Positions 1 to 6,374 are shown, counted from the stretch's first letter. The stretch: DNA of 18,715 bases from Spirochaetaceae bacterium (GCA_031288215.1 JAITRV010000118.1:1-18715); one strand, 5' to 3'. Notes: a model not told the origin generated them from the sequence alone. A program made the numbers and translations.

Positions 1-137
1 GGAGCGGAAGTGAGTTGGAATTCATGTTTGAATTCGAGAAGGTCCTTGAAGTCGAAGAATTCAGCCTGGAGCGCCTGAACAAAGGCGGGGTGCCAGTGAA
101 TGACGTGAGGGGCCGGAGAGGTACGGTGCCGAGCCAT
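1..137 (-). CDS. PD-(D/E)XK nuclease/transposase-family protein, N-terminal fragment
   Basis: The minus strand reads open from an ATG at 135-137 to the window edge (45 codons), beginning MARHRTSPAPHVIHWHPAF and running through FKDLLEFKHEFQLTSAP. The start is backed by a GGAGG five bases upstream. The wording 'VIHWHPAF ... L ... F ... E(F/Y)QLT' resembles, from memory, the N-terminus of the multicopy PD-(D/E)XK nuclease/putative transposase proteins common in termite-gut treponemes, where the segment after QLT leads into the first catalytic strand. The catalytic residues lie outside the window. If the family is right, it is a mobile or multicopy accessory gene, which fits the repeat-rich DNA just upstream of its start. 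The reading frame and RBS are seen directly; the family is inferred. Confidence 0.6.
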   Translation of the reverse strand, partial: MARHRTSPAPHVIHWHPAFVQALQAEFFDFKDLLEFKHEFQLTSA

Positions 138-350
138 GGGAGCCTCCCGATATAGCTTACCGGCAGGTCGTGAAAAAGGCCGGTATACTATATAAGGCGG
201 TGGGAAGCGGGACGATTCAAAGCCGGTCAAAAATTCGTCCGGAAAAATGACATGTGTCATCGCCCTGATGCCGTCTCCCCGCCGGAAAACCCGGCACGGA
301 CCGGCATGGGGGGACACAAGAGAGATTTGCCGGGGGGTCCTGGCGGCTGT

Positions 351-389
351 GAACACATGGGGCCCCCCAAAGGTCCCTCCCATGTGTTC
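351..389. repeat. Hairpin in left arm of the long inverted repeat
   Basis: GAACACATGGG (351-361) pairs perfectly with CCCATGTGTTC (379-389) around a 17-base C-rich loop. It is the counterpart of the hairpin at 720-762. Confidence 0.7.
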
Positions 390-719
390 CCACCGCCACC
401 CCCCTCCGCCTTTTTCTCCCCCCCCATGCCGGCCCGTGCCGGTATTTTTGGCGGATGCGCGGCCTGCCTTTACGGTGTGGGGGCGGGTACGGCTGCCGGA
501 GGCGGCTGCCTTGGCAGGCTGTGGCGGAGGCGGTACGGTTGTAAGATGCCTGGCACCACCCTCCTCGGCCTCTTAACCCGTAGCGCCTCCACCCCACCCG
601 GCTAAAACCCCCCGCACCCGGCGGCTGTACCAGGCTAAAACCCGCAAAGCCGGGGATAGCCCCGCCCGAAACCCCCGGCACGGGCCGGCACGGACAGAAC
701 CGCGACGGGGGGTGGCGGT

Positions 720-762
720 GGAAACACATGGGGGGGACCCCCGGGGGGCCCCATGTGTTTCC
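720..762. repeat. Hairpin in right arm of the long inverted repeat
   Basis: GGAAACACATGGGG (720-733) pairs perfectly over 14 bp with CCCCATGTGTTTCC (749-762). On the minus strand it lies 86 bases past the stop of the PAQR gene. It could stop or stabilise that transcript, although no T-tract follows. Confidence 0.7.
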
Positions 763-847
763 AGCCGCCAGGACCCCCCGGCAGATCTCTCTTGTGCCGG
801 ACCGTGCCGGGGGGATCAGGCAGGGATATCCCCCGGCCTGTGCCGGC

Positions 848-1534
848 TTAGCTCATGAACCAGATGGCCCACCAGTGGCAGACCGCCCCGGCCAGGACAA
901 AGACATGCCAGGTTACGTGGGTCCAACGCCGGTAGGCTTTGCGGTACCACAGGGTTCCCAGGGTATAGGAGAGCCCCCCGGCGCCCAGGAAGATAAGGCT
1001 CGCCGGGGGGAGGGCCCGGATCAGGAGGGGGAAAACGGCGGCCACCGCCCAGCCCATCAGCAGATAGATAGCGATTTCCGCCTTTTTTAGGGGCCGGTAG
1101 TTCACCGTGTAGAGGACTATCCCCGCCGCCGCCAGGGCCCATTCAACGCCGAAAAGGGCCCAGCCCCAGAGCCCCCGGAAACCCAACAGGCAGAAGGGGG
1201 TATAGGTCCCCGCGATGAGGACGTAGATAGCCGAATGGTCCAGGATGCGGAAGACCCGTTTTACCCCCTCATGCTGAATCGCGTGGTATAGGGTGGAGGC
1301 CAGGAACATACACATCATCGCCACGGTGAAGACGCAGTAGGAACTTACCGCCCGCCCCCCGCCCCCGGCCCCTCCCAGCGCCCCCCGGGCCCGCAGGACC
1401 AGGAGGACCAGCCCCGCAATGGTCAGGAGAAGCCCCAGACCGTGGAGTACGGAATTGGCGATTTCTTCCCCCGGGGTTTGGAAGGGCAGGGGAGGGGGGA
1501 TTCGGGACGGACGACCTGATCGGCGCGGTTTCAT
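848..1534 (-). CDS. PAQR family membrane protein (hemolysin III / TrhA-like)
   Basis: This 228-residue protein has about seven hydrophobic segments after a ~25-residue basic, proline-rich N-terminus. PAQR/hemolysin III signatures are in order: LHGLG near residue 30, S80xxxH84 (ASTLYHAI), D99-H100 (RILDHSAIYVLIAGTYTPF), and the C-terminal WH210VFVLAGAVCH220W. In the family the Ser, Asp and His residues form an intramembrane metal site. Bacterial members are linked to membrane-fluidity homeostasis; 'hemolysin' is a historical name. The length is normal. The ATG start has no strong Shine-Dalgarno, and its first codons can pair with the leader (see 1523-1582). It lies 96 bp downstream of the sigma-like gene on the same strand and may be co-transcribed with it. 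Family assignment is strong; physiological role is unknown. Confidence 0.9.
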   Translation of the reverse strand: MKPRRSGRPSRIPPPLPFQTPGEEIANSVLHGLGLLLTIAGLVLLVLRARGALGGAGGGGRAVSSYCVFTVAMMCMFLASTLYHAIQHEGVKRVFRILDHSAIYVLIAGTYTPFCLLGFRGLWGWALFGVEWALAAAGIVLYTVNYRPLKKAEIAIYLLMGWAVAAVFPLLIRALPPASLIFLGAGGLSYTLGTLWYRKAYRRWTHVTWHVFVLAGAVCHWWAIWFMS

Positions 1535-1582
1535 ATCATACTGAGACCCATTTTGAGCATCCCGGTTGCAGGGAAACCGCGC
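1523..1582 (-). promoter_or_regulatory. Leader hairpin covering the PAQR start codon
   Basis: GCGCGGTTTC (1523-1532) is an exact 10 bp inverted match to GAAACCGCGC (1573-1582). In the minus-strand mRNA the upstream copy would pair with the G of the AUG and codons 2-4 of the PAQR gene (AUGAAACCGCGC), closing a ~40-base loop. The pairing is seen; a role in controlling translation is inferred. Confidence 0.45.
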
Positions 1583-1630
1583 GAAAGCGCCGCGATCCGC
1601 TTATGATTTCCGGAGCGTTTCACATCCCCC

Positions 1631-2521
1631 TCACATCCCCCTCGCGGCCCCAGGCGCATCCGGATCTTCCGGATTCTTATTATTCAATGTGCGGATTAAG
1701 GCGTTATATTTTTCCCGCGCCGCGTGAAGGTTGGAATCCACCGTTCCCTTGGGAACCCCCAGGACCTCCGCGACCTGGCGGTTGCTGGCCTCGAAACGGA
1801 AGGCTTTCAGCCGTTTCCGCATCGACTCCAGCCGTTTCCGGGCCCGTTCCAGGCAGGCCAGCATCTTTTGATAAGAGAAGGAATCCGCCGGGACGACACT
1901 CAAGCGCCATTCAAAAGAGAGGCACCGAAAAAATTGACGCTCAATCCGATCCTGAAGCCCGCGAATTTCCACCTCCCGTTTCGAGCGCAGCTTTCGCAGC
2001 CGGCTGATCATGTCCGTGAGCTTGTCATGCGTAAGTCCTACCGCCGGAGCTATCCGGGAAACAAGATCGTCGGACATGAAATAATAGGCTTTGAGTAACA
2101 GCACCAGAATCTGCCGGGGATTGGACACCGGTTCGGGGGGGCTCTCGGGGCTTTGATCCAAATAATCCGGCTCGGGGCTTCGTACCATGCCGTCTCCGCT
2201 CCCGGCATTCCAGCAGGCATATTCCGACAGGTGATGGTTCCGCTCCCGGACCCGGTATTCCCGGGAAGACCAGAAAACCATGGAACCGATGTATGCGTCA
2301 AAGGTCGCGCCGGTATCCTGGTACTTGTCAATCGCCCGGCTGATCCGGGGATATAACCAGCAGAGAAAATCGATCCGATCATCCTGCGCTCTCTGGCGCA
2401 GATGAAAGCGTTTCGGATTTTTCAACACGAATTGAAAAATCCTTCCTTCTAGTTCTTTTCTTTCCAAAGTGCCAAAGCGATACTGATCAAGCAGTTCATT
2501 CAAAGGCTGTACTTCTCGCAT
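1631..2521 (-). CDS. Sigma-70-like / HTH regulatory protein
   Basis: This 296-residue soluble protein starts at an ATG with AAAAGGAG seven bases upstream. The N-terminal part (about residues 20-95: RIFQFVLKNPKRFHLRQR, then DDRIDFLCWLYPRISRAID and ATFDAYIGSMVFWSSREYR) resembles sigma-70 region 2 in its aromatic and charged pattern. The C-terminus (about 245-273: ASNRQVAEVLGVPKGTVDSN) is a clear helix-turn-helix of the sigma region 4 type. Between them is a basic, probably helical linker. This layout suggests a divergent sigma factor or sigma-like regulator; I infer a spirochaete-type family but cannot name it. It is divergent from acsV, and the tandem-repeat array lies between them, so it could act on either promoter. 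It may also simply be a neighbour. No anti-sigma gene is adjacent. Confidence 0.65.
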   Translation of the reverse strand: MREVQPLNELLDQYRFGTLERKELEGRIFQFVLKNPKRFHLRQRAQDDRIDFLCWLYPRISRAIDKYQDTGATFDAYIGSMVFWSSREYRVRERNHHLSEYACWNAGSGDGMVRSPEPDYLDQSPESPPEPVSNPRQILVLLLKAYYFMSDDLVSRIAPAVGLTHDKLTDMISRLRKLRSKREVEIRGLQDRIERQFFRCLSFEWRLSVVPADSFSYQKMLACLERARKRLESMRKRLKAFRFEASNRQVAEVLGVPKGTVDSNLHAAREKYNALIRTLNNKNPEDPDAPGAARGM

Positions 2522-2592
2522 GATGTGCTCCTTTTCATGGTATTTCGGAATTTAATGCGTCGAACTATGGTTTTTGCTTCAATCGGAGGCAG

Positions 2593-2618
2593 CCGGATAT
2601 GACGTTTGTCATATCCGG
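2593..2618. promoter_or_regulatory. Perfect 11 bp stem-loop upstream of the sigma-like gene
   Basis: CCGGATATGAC (2593-2603), loop GTTT, GTCATATCCGG (2608-2618). It starts 72 bases upstream of the sigma-like start codon. There is no T-tract on either side, so it may be a dyad operator or an mRNA leader hairpin rather than a terminator. Confidence 0.5.
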
Positions 2619-2628
2619 GGAAGAACCG

Positions 2629-2998
2629 GGGTGTTTTTTGGTGCCAGGCACTCTTTTTCGGTCCGGCCTGTTTTTTGGTGCCTGGCACTCTTTTTCAAGT
2701 CCGGGGTGTTTTTTTGGTGCCAGGCACTCTTTTTCGGTCCGGGGCGTTTTTTTGGTGCCAGGCACTCTTTTTCAGGTCCGGGGTGTTTTTTTGGTGCCAG
2801 GCACTCTTTTTCAGGTCCGGCGCGGTTTTTTTGGTGCCTGGCACTCTTTTTCGGTCCGGCGCGTTTTTTTGGTGCCAGGCACTCTTTTTCAGGTCCGGCG
2901 CGTTTTTTGGTGCCTGGCACTCTTTTTCGGTCCGGCGGTTTTTGGTGCCTGGCACTCTTTTTCAGGTCCGGCGGTTTTTGGTGCCAGGCACTCTTTTT
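2629..2998. repeat. Ten-unit ~38 bp tandem repeat array with GTGCCWGGCAC core
   Basis: GTGCC(A/T)GGCAC begins at 2641, 2678, 2717, 2755, 2794, 2834, 2872, 2910, 2945 and 2981, a spacing of 35-40 bp. The central base is A or T (order A,T,A,A,A,T,A,T,T,A). Between cores the sequence is also conserved: TCTTTTTC, optional A, GGTCCGG, one to six G/C/T bases, then a run of T and G. Variation in length is mostly in the T-run. The core is an 11 bp palindrome flanked by T-runs on both sides. The array occupies much of the divergent region between the sigma-like gene and acsV. Open frames through it are repeat artefacts, since the period is not a multiple of three. Confidence 0.9.
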
Positions 2999-3137
2999 AG
3001 ATCCAAAGAAATTTAACCACGGACCACACGTCGGACCAGAGGTCCGCCAACACGGACAAATGCATGAATTTCAAACAACAAGTCCGTGTTGGTCCGTGTG
3101 TGTCCGTGGTTTTTTTCTTTTTTTGAGTAAATGCAGG
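2999..3137. repeat. Dispersed palindromic repeat element, copy 1 (hairpin plus T-tract)
   Basis: It opens with AGATCCAAAGAAATTTAACC followed by ACGGACCACACG, a 32 bp sequence that recurs exactly at 18679-18710. It continues as an imperfect hairpin: left arm 3015-3057 (AACCACGGAC...AACACGGAC), right arm 3082-3111 (GTCCGTGTT...GTCCGTGG). The left arm carries a nested CGGACC-AGA-GGTCCG hairpin. A T-rich tract (about 3110-3125) and TTTGAGTAAATGC follow, the latter also recurring near 18567-18578. On the plus strand this has the shape of a terminator, which would insulate acsV from upstream transcription. Confidence 0.75.
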
Positions 3138-3279
3138 AACCCTGGGCGCGGTTCGTTTTTTTCTTGCAAATTTTGAGAAATTGTGATACAAAGAAGTATC
3201 GTAGCCGCTCTCACCTTCAACCAGCGCCAACACCCGGGGTGCTTTTGATGAAAAAGGAAAAAGTCCGATGGTGGCAGTC

Positions 3280-3308
3280 TTGAGGCGTGGTTCATAATTG
3301 ATTACAAT
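3280..3308 (+). promoter_or_regulatory. Probable sigma-70 promoter of acsV
   Basis: TTGAGG (3280-3285), a 17 bp spacer, and TACAAT (3303-3308, five of six consensus bases). Transcription would begin near 3314-3316, just before the AAGGA at 3319-3323. A TTG at 3298 that could lengthen acsV falls inside this promoter, which argues for the ATG at 3331. Confidence 0.6.
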
Positions 3309-3330
3309 TTATTTAGACAAGGATGGGAGT

Positions 3331-5253
3331 ATGCAAAACAACGAATGGAACGTGGTTTTCAAAATTGAGGGCGGGCCCGCGCGGACCCTCTCGGTCCCCC
3401 GGGGTGTATCCCTACTGGACGCGGCAAAGCAGGCGGACGTCGCCATCGACGCGCCCTGTTCGGGAAACGGGACCTGCGGGAAATGCCGGATCAGGGTGCT
3501 GGAAGGAACCGTGGAGGGTGAGCCGGGCCGGCATATAAGCGGCGGGGATTTTGCCGAAGGCTGGCGACTGGCCTGCCTCTCCAAGCCGGCGTCGGACCTG
3601 ACCCTCCTGGTACCGGACACCGCCTCCGCGTACAAGACCCGCATGAAGATTACCGATCTCCGGGAGAGCCGGGAACGGGCGGTCTTTGAAAAGCTCCGGG
3701 AGGAACTTGCGGCCCAGGGATACCGGCATGACAGCGGGCTTGAAACCCTGAGCCTCACCCTGAAAGAGCCCGCCCTGGACGACGCCATGGCTGACCGGGA
3801 GCGGCTGATCCGGGCGGTATCCGATGCCGCCGGGGAAACGCGGGTGGACTTTACCCTCCACGCCCTGCGGAAACTCCCCCTGGTCCTGCGGGAAGGGGCC
3901 TTCTCCTGCACCTGCGTCTTCCGGCGGGAAGCGGGCCGGGGCATCCTGATCCTGGACCTCGCCGCCGGCGACGCGAAGCCGGTCATCCCCGGCCTGGCGG
4001 TGGACATCGGCACCACCTCGGTATCCATGGTGCTGACGGATCTCCGGACCGGGGACCTTTTGGCCGCGGGCTCCGCGGGAAACGGCCAGATCCGCTTCGG
4101 CGCGGACGTGATCAACCGGATCATCGAAAGCACCCGGCCCGGCGGGGTGGAACGGCTGCGGAAGGCGGTAACCGGCGAATGCGTCAACCCCCTGATCCGG
4201 GAGATGTGCCGGAGCGCGGGCCTGGAACCGGAGGGGATCTACCGGGCCGCGGTGGCGGGGAACACCACCATGACCCACCTCTTCATGGGGGTTCCCGCCG
4301 CCCATATACGCCTCGAACCCTACGTGCCGGCCTTCTTTGAAAGCGGCGTTCAGACCGCCGCCTCCTTGGGCCTGGAGATCCACCCCGACGCGGAGGTGGT
4401 CCTGGCCCCGGGGATAGGGAGCTACGTGGGAGGGGATATTACCGCCGGGGTCTTCTCCTCGGGGATCTACCGGCAGGAAAACCCGACCCTCTTCATCGAT
4501 TTGGGCACCAACGGGGAACTGGTCTTCGGCAGCGCCGATTTCCTCATGGCCTGCGCCTGTTCCGCGGGGCCCGCCTTCGAAGGGGGGGACATCAGCTGCG
4601 GCATGAGGGCCACCGACGGGGCCATTGAAGCCTGCCGGATCGACCGGGAGAGCCTGGAACCGGCCCTGACGATCATCGGCGGCGAGGGGCAGGAACCCCT
4701 GGGCTTCTGCGGTTCCGGGCTCATCGACGTCATCGGCGAACTCTTCCGCTGCGAGGCGATCAACGCCAAGGGGAAGTTCATCCGGGAGGGAAAACGGATC
4801 CGCCGGGACGAGTGGGGGATCGGGAGTTACGTGGCGGTTTTTGCCGGGGAAGACGGACAGGAGCTGGCCATCACCGAAACGGACATCGACAACTTCATCC
4901 GGGCCAAGGGGGCGATCTTCTCCGCCATCAGGACCATGCTGGCTATCGTGGACTTTACGATAGACGCCATCGCCGAGGTCTACGTCGCCGGGGGCATCGG
5001 CAGCGGCATCAACGTGGAACAGGCGATCCTCATCGGGATGCTCCCGAATCTCCCCGTGGAACAGTACCACTACATCGGCAACACCTCCCTCTCCGGGGCC
5101 TACGCCATGGTGAACTCCCGGGGGGTCTGCGAAAAAATAACCGGGATAAGCCGGGGGATAACCTACCTGGAATTGTCCTCCCATCCGTCCTATATGGACG
5201 AATTCGTCGCCGCCTGCTTCCTGCCCCATACCGACGGGAGCCTCTTTGAATAA
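3331..5253 (+). CDS. acsV: Corrinoid protein reductive activator (RACo, ASKHA/DUF4445)
   Basis: This 640-residue protein should reduce accidentally oxidised Co(II) corrinoid protein back to Co(I) using ATP, returning the AcsCD methyl carrier to the Wood-Ljungdahl cycle. Residues ~5-95 are a ferredoxin-type domain whose cysteines C43, C49, C52 and C82 (APCSGNGTCGKC...ACL) should hold a [2Fe-2S] cluster. A linker follows. The rest is an ASKHA ATPase domain with GLAVDIGTTSVSMVLTDL (phosphate 1), AVAGNTTMTHLFMG, LFIDLGTNGELVFG, CGSGLIDVIGELF and VAGGIGSGINVEQA. Length and order match the AcsV/RACo family (COG3894). The ATG at 3331 is chosen because AAGGA lies seven bases upstream; the longer TTG start overlaps the promoter. 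Its stop codon overlaps the start of the DUF3786 gene. Confidence 0.93.
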   Translation: MQNNEWNVVFKIEGGPARTLSVPRGVSLLDAAKQADVAIDAPCSGNGTCGKCRIRVLEGTVEGEPGRHISGGDFAEGWRLACLSKPASDLTLLVPDTASAYKTRMKITDLRESRERAVFEKLREELAAQGYRHDSGLETLSLTLKEPALDDAMADRERLIRAVSDAAGETRVDFTLHALRKLPLVLREGAFSCTCVFRREAGRGILILDLAAGDAKPVIPGLAVDIGTTSVSMVLTDLRTGDLLAAGSAGNGQIRFGADVINRIIESTRPGGVERLRKAVTGECVNPLIREMCRSAGLEPEGIYRAAVAGNTTMTHLFMGVPAAHIRLEPYVPAFFESGVQTAASLGLEIHPDAEVVLAPGIGSYVGGDITAGVFSSGIYRQENPTLFIDLGTNGELVFGSADFLMACACSAGPAFEGGDISCGMRATDGAIEACRIDRESLEPALTIIGGEGQEPLGFCGSGLIDVIGELFRCEAINAKGKFIREGKRIRRDEWGIGSYVAVFAGEDGQELAITETDIDNFIRAKGAIFSAIRTMLAIVDFTIDAIAEVYVAGGIGSGINVEQAILIGMLPNLPVEQYHYIGNTSLSGAYAMVNSRGVCEKITGISRGITYLELSSHPSYMDEFVAACFLPHTDGSLFE

Positions 5254-5894
5254 TGGCGCATAAGGCGTTTGAGCATTACAACAAGCACCAGCGGGAAGCG
5301 GTCCCCCTTTCCCACTACCTCGACCGCTACCGGCTCATCGACCCGGAGGAAGCTTCCCGCCGCTGCGCCCTCCCCTTTCAGGACGGCGCCTTTTCCCTCC
5401 GTTTCCTGGGGGAAAGCTGCCGGGTGGCCTTCCCCGAATACGGGACGGAAGGCGGCCGCTTCCCCCTGGGCTACGCGGAAAACATCCTGATCCTGCGCTA
5501 CCTCTGCGAGGGAACCTATGCCGAAAGCCGGGGGAAACAGCTCTCCTACAACGAGATCCCCTGGGGGGATTTTTACTACCGCAACTTTGAGGGCCGCTGC
5601 ATCAAACGCCTGGCCTTTTCCTTCGGCGGCGACATCCCGGGCTTCAAACGGATCATGGAGGAGCCGGGACGCTTCCGGGCGGAACCCTTGAACCGGGGAG
5701 ACGCGGCCTACCGCTTCGAGTTCCTCAGCGGCCTTTTCATGAGCCTCATCATCTGGGAGGGGGACGAGGAATTCCCCCCCTCCTCCCAGATCCTCTTTGA
5801 CGACAACTTCGTCTCCGCCTTTACCGCGGAGGACGCCGCCGTGGCGGCGGAGGTAACGATCAGCCGTCTCAAGGCCCTCCGGCGCTCCGCGTAG
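5253..5894 (+). CDS. DUF3786 family protein
   Basis: A soluble 213-residue protein. Its ATG shares a base with the acsV stop (TAATG), so translation is probably coupled. The pattern LRFLGESCRVAFPEYG, then the GGDIPGFKRIMEE and NRGDAAYRFEFLSG region and the IIWEGDEEFPPSSQILFDDN segment, fits DUF3786. From memory, this domain is repeatedly found beside corrinoid protein, acs and methyltransferase genes in acetogens. Its biochemical role is not established. The tight coupling to the corrinoid activator suggests a part in corrinoid-protein maturation or reactivation, but that is inference. There is no signal peptide and no conserved cysteine cluster; the few cysteines are scattered (for example C38 and C54). 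Confidence 0.8.
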   Translation: MAHKAFEHYNKHQREAVPLSHYLDRYRLIDPEEASRRCALPFQDGAFSLRFLGESCRVAFPEYGTEGGRFPLGYAENILILRYLCEGTYAESRGKQLSYNEIPWGDFYYRNFEGRCIKRLAFSFGGDIPGFKRIMEEPGRFRAEPLNRGDAAYRFEFLSGLFMSLIIWEGDEEFPPSSQILFDDNFVSAFTAEDAAVAAEVTISRLKALRRSA

Positions 5895-5943
5895 GCTCCC
5901 GGCATCCGCCGCCGGTTTCTTACGATATTCGTAATAATAAACC

Positions 5944-5972
5944 TTGACTTCATCAGGAGACTATGATAGATT
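5944..5972 (+). promoter_or_regulatory. Possible upstream promoter in the acsA leader
   Basis: TTGACT (5944-5949), a 17 bp spacer and TAGATT (5967-5972). A small perfect stem-loop, TTACGA-TAT-TCGTAA (5920-5934), lies just before it. If used, it would give acsA a ~470-base leader. This is motif matching only. Confidence 0.3.
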
Positions 5973-6031
5973 TAAAGAGACTCATTGTCGGTTGTGTGTT
6001 GAGGCGCGTGGGGTTAAAAGGGCGTGTTTAA
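5963..6031 (+). CDS. Possible 22-residue leader peptide
   Basis: ATG at 5963 opens a 22-codon frame (MIDLKRLIVGCVLRRVGLKG...) ending in TAA inside the first 17 bp repeat. AGGAG precedes it by only three bases, which is tight. It overlaps the possible promoter at 5944-5972, so both calls cannot easily hold together. A chance ORF is quite likely. Confidence 0.15.
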   Translation: MIDLKRLIVGCVLRRVGLKGRV

Positions 6032-6094
6032 TAAGAAGGCGTGTTTAATAAGCGGGCGTGTTTAAGCGTATGGTTAAGAGCGTGAGCGTGTTTA
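6021..6094. repeat. Short tandem repeats GGCGTGTTTAATAAG
   Basis: Two full copies (6021-6035, 6038-6052), a third that diverges after GGCGTGTTTA (from 6055) and a fourth partial GCGTGTTTA (6086-6094). The first three are spaced 17 bp apart. They lie in the 555 bp gap between the DUF3786 gene and acsA. Function is unknown. Confidence 0.7.
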
Positions 6095-6181
6095 TATGAA
6101 GCGTTCAGGTGATTGCTGAAGCGGGCTCTTTTCGGGGAGGGCGGCCGAAAATGACCGGCCCGTTAAATTTAAAAAAGGTGC

Positions 6182-6249
6182 AAAAAGACTTGTTCGGCAA
6201 GACTTTTTCTTGTTCGGCAAGACTTTTTCTCAATAGACTTTTTCTCAAT
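6182..6249 (+). repeat. 20 bp tandem repeats forming terminator-like hairpins in the acsA leader
   Basis: TGTTCGGCAAGACTTTTTCT occurs twice back to back (6191-6210, 6211-6230). GACTTTTTCTCAAT also repeats (6221-6234, 6236-6249). The first copy with its upstream AAAAAG forms AAAAAG-A-CTTG-TTCGG-CAAG-A-CTTTTT, a hairpin running into a T-tract; the second copy repeats the CTTG/CAAG stem. This could be a tandem weak terminator for the acsV unit or an attenuator in the acsA leader. Confidence 0.55.
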
Positions 6250-6374
6250 CGAGGGGATTGCGCGGGGCCCTGATTCCGGCGGTGTAGGTAAAAAAATAAA
6301 ACAGAGAATTCAAAATACAGTTAGAAATATCCCCGGGAGAGGGGGGGGATAATGCTCGTTATCCTTTTTTCCGC

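Larger units (their letters stand above)
291..810. repeat. ~520 bp long inverted-repeat element (non-coding)
   Basis: This element fills most of the gene-free stretch 138-847. The left arm (about 291-404) and right arm (about 707-810) are reverse complements. Over the 90 positions from CACAAGAGAGAT to CACCGCCACCCCCC I count about 8 mismatches. The outer ends share CCGGCACGG(A/T)CCGGCA, with a ~9 bp insertion in the left arm. A 15 bp inner match, GCCGGCCCGTGCCGG, lies near 425-440 and 672-686. Each arm also carries its own hairpin. The middle (about 450-665) is GC-rich with no convincing gene, and holds one TGCCTGGCACC (about 547-557) matching the palindrome repeated ten times at 2641-2991. 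The shape suggests a non-autonomous mobile or palindromic element; no transposase lies within it. Bases 138-290 hold only a small imperfect palindrome (ATGACA..TGTCAT, 247-260). Confidence 0.75.

Noticed and set aside
217..729. 170-codon minus-strand ORF and plus-strand ORFs within the long inverted repeat
   Set aside because: Composition is Pro/Gly/Arg-rich from GC-rich palindromic DNA, with no ribosome site or recognisable domain.
2629..2998. CRISPR array
   Set aside because: The intervals between the GTGCCWGGCAC cores are conserved too, so there are no unique spacers, and no cas gene is near.
2574..3176. Open frames across the repeat array in several frames on both strands (periodic FFGARHSFS / ECLAPKK-like peptides)
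   Set aside because: The peptides only translate the ~38 bp repeat, whose length is not a multiple of three, so the same words appear in all frames. No ribosome site or protein family supports them.
3140..3330. Cobalamin riboswitch ahead of acsV
   Set aside because: I looked for the conserved B12-box and the surrounding core and did not find them; only small stems (GATAC/GTATC at 3185-3200, CACCC/GGGTG near 3230) are present.
3412..5229. 605-codon minus-strand ORF opposite acsV
   Set aside because: It is a shadow of GC-rich coding DNA; the plus frame has complete RACo motifs.
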